Shown piece after piece: positions 62,666 through 64,000 of a stretch of DNA of 64,000 nucleotides. Made by a program: the position numbers and the translations under genes. A model generated the notes under the pieces. It saw nothing but the letters and a program-made list of their open reading frames with translations. It was not told the DNA's origin and searched no databases. The number at the start of each line of letters is the position of its first letter. Positions within the stretch are counted from its first letter, which is position 1. The stretch comes from Paenibacillus azoreducens (GTDB lineage: Bacteria; Bacillota; Bacilli; Paenibacillales; Paenibacillaceae), in contig NZ_AP025343.1 in the NCBI RefSeq assembly GCF_021654775.1, positions 4,927,501-4,991,500 of the forward strand, in the 5' to 3' direction.

Positions 62666-62769
62666 AGGCGCGATCAAAAAAAATGATAGAACATTCGATT
62701 TGCCGAAAGTAGCCGTAATAACGGACATTTCCCGTCCAAATCTGATTCGCTATTTTTTTGATCGCGCCT
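62666..62769. repeat. 17-bp perfect inverted repeat between fliJ and the MotE-like gene
   Basis: Arms AGGCGCGATCAAAAAAA (62666-62682) and TTTTTTTGATCGCGCCT (62753-62769) enclose 70 nt. The right arm overlaps the fliJ stop codon. In RNA it would form a long stem ending in a T run on the minus strand, so it could terminate, attenuate or be processed inside the operon. It could also be a small mobile element remnant. Confidence 0.7.
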
Positions 62770-63211
62770 ATCTCGCTCTCATGGCGAACCTTACTGTTGC
62801 CATTTCATCCAGTTCATTCTGTTCCTTCAGGAGCATGCTTTGCTGAAAGGAACTTTTCGCTTTATCCCTGGCTTTCAGCCAGACTTTCTCATCCAGCATT
62901 TTATGGGAAAGCTGCGTCTTCTTCATTTGCACATTGACATCGGCTTTTTTTACATCGGAATGTTTCTTTTCGATGCATTGCTCCAGATGCTGCACATACA
63001 TTTGAAATTCCTGGATTTTCGCAACCGGCGCTTTCCGTTCGGCGGCCTCCTGCAGTTGGTTCACCATTCGTTCCTTGTTTTCAAGCAGCTCGCCAAGAGA
63101 TTTTTTCTCTTCTTGCAACCTGCCGATAGCGCTCGACAGCATCCATTCAGCCTGTGTTTTTTCATTGCCTTTCAAATCCACGATTTTCTGGAACGCATAC
63201 TGAAATCTCAT
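62768..63211 (-). CDS. fliJ: Flagellar export chaperone FliJ
   Basis: 147-residue, almost entirely helical coiled-coil protein beginning MRFQYAFQKIVDLKGNEKTQAEW, typical of FliJ. It binds FliI/FliH and FlhA during export. CAAGGAGATGACC lies upstream of the ATG, partly overlapping the fliI end region. The stop codon lies in the inverted repeat described at 62666-62769. Confidence 0.93.
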   Translation of the reverse strand: MRFQYAFQKIVDLKGNEKTQAEWMLSSAIGRLQEEKKSLGELLENKERMVNQLQEAAERKAPVAKIQEFQMYVQHLEQCIEKKHSDVKKADVNVQMKKTQLSHKMLDEKVWLKARDKAKSSFQQSMLLKEQNELDEMATVRFAMRAR

Positions 63212-63220
63212 GCCTTATGG

Positions 63221-64000
63221 TCATCTCCTTGAAAATTCGGAAATCAAACGCTCCTGCACCTGCGTAAGCGTTACCTTCTCATCCACCCTTTGCTTGGTGA
63301 AATCCCAGATGTCCTGGATGTAATCAATGGCCTCATCGATTTGCTCATTGGAACCTTTCTGATAGGCCCCGATGTTGATTAAATCTTCCGAGTCCTTATA
63401 AACTGACATCAGTCGTTTCAAATTATCGGCTGCTTCGGTCTGTTCCTGCGGCGCGATATCTTTCATCACCCGGCTGATGCTCGCAAGAACATCAATCGCC
63501 GGAAAATGCCCTTTATTTGCGATGTTGCGGTTAAGAACGATATGACCATCCAAAATCCCCCGCACCGCATCGGCAATCGGCTCATTCATGTCATCGCCAT
63601 CAACCAGCACGGTATAAAAGGCCGTGATTGAGCCGCTTGGTCCGGTTCCCGCACGCTCCAGCAGCTTCGGCAAACTGGCGAAAACGGAAGGGGTGTACCC
63701 TCTCATCGCGGGAGGTTCGCCGATCGCGAGGCCGACTTCGCGCTGCGCCATGGCGTAGCGTGTGACGGAATCCATCATCAGCATGACGTTCATTCCCCTG
63801 TCGCGGAAGTATTCCGCGATGGTCGTGGCAATGAGCGCCCCTTTGATTCTCACCAGTGCCGGCTGATCCGAGGTTGCGACGACAACCACCGATCGCTGCA
63901 GTCCTTCCGGACCAAGATCCCTTTCAATAAAATCGAGTACTTCACGGCCCCGTTCTCCGATCAGGGCAATGACATTGACATCGGCAGACGTATTCCGGGC
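63221..64000 (-). CDS. fliI: Flagellar export ATPase FliI (partial, N-terminus outside window)
   Basis: The frame runs through the right edge; about 259 C-terminal residues are present. Visible are [18 protein letters not shown], the Walker B region ([22 protein letters not shown]), [25 protein letters not shown] and [21 protein letters not shown], as in FliI/YscN ATPases. The Walker A motif and N-terminal domain lie outside. It energises unfolding of export substrates. Confidence 0.97.
   Translation of the reverse strand, partial: ARNTSADVNVIALIGERGREVLDFIERDLGPEGLQRSVVVVATSDQPALVRIKGALIATTIAEYFRDRGMNVMLMMDSVTRYAMAQREVGLAIGEPPAMRGYTPSVFASLPKLLERAGTGPSGSITAFYTVLVDGDDMNEPIADAVRGILDGHIVLNRNIANKGHFPAIDVLASISRVMKDIAPQEQTEAADNLKRLMSVYKDSEDLINIGAYQKGSNEQIDEAIDYIQDIWDFTKQRVDEKVTLTQVQERLISEFSRR

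Overview
This window looks like core chromosome of an endospore-forming, flagellated Gram-positive bacterium of the Paenibacillus type (Bacillota, Paenibacillaceae). The evidence is gene order matching the Bacillus subtilis 'fla/che to spoIIIE' region almost gene for gene, sporulation genes (dpaA, dpaB, spoIIIE, ylxY, tepA), strong AGGAGG-type ribosome binding sites, many TTG/GTG starts, and two families of dispersed intergenic repeats of a kind I associate with Paenibacillus. Every supported gene lies on the minus strand, so transcription runs from position 64000 towards 1. I see no rRNA, tRNA, CRISPR array, prophage or intact insertion sequence.

Layout in the direction of transcription. (1) 64000-37436: the flagellar/chemotaxis operon fliI-fliJ-motE-like-fliK-flgD-flg operon protein-flgE-swrD-fliL-fliM-fliY-cheY-fliO-fliP-fliQ-fliR-flhB-flhA-flhF-flhG-cheB-cheA-cheW-cheC-cheD-small membrane protein-sigD-FapA-like-small orphan-SwrB-like-MltG-like protein, ending at a Rho-independent terminator. 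Many neighbours overlap by 4 bp. (2) 37283-33937: rpsB, tsf, pyrH and frr, with terminators after rpsB, tsf and frr. (3) 33910-23608: uppS, cdsA, dxr, rseP, proS, polC (cell envelope lipids, intramembrane proteolysis, tRNA charging, replication). (4) 23518-12068: the rimP-nusA-rnpM-ylxQ-infB-rbfA-nrnA-truB-ribF operon from a near-consensus promoter, then rpsO and pnp (transcription, translation initiation, ribosome maturation, RNA decay). (5) 11928-9054: ylxY, mlpA, dut. (6) 9030-4853: dpaA-dpaB (spore dipicolinate), a disrupted reading frame, dapG and dapA (aspartate/lysine/dipicolinate pathway). (7) 4640-1: RNase J, a CBS-domain protein, tepA-ylzJ and the start of spoIIIE.

Compared with the B. 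subtilis order as I recall it, asd is absent between dpaB and dapG, ymxH is absent and dut occupies the mlpA-dpaA interval, ylxP is absent, nrnA is inserted between rbfA and truB, proS is the short archaeal/eukaryotic-type enzyme, and the RNase J at the rnjB locus keeps an intact metal-binding motif.

I did not find a convincing new multi-gene system. The best leads are (a) two repeat families with contrasting placement: one sits between a terminator and the next promoter in all three copies, the other sits inside operons in one fixed orientation and supplies the fliR stop codon; (b) an 82-codon frame broken by one TAA in front of dapG, with a 13-bp perfect hairpin and a 14-nt palindrome; (c) a 17-bp inverted repeat overlapping the fliJ stop; and (d) three poorly characterised small genes around sigD.
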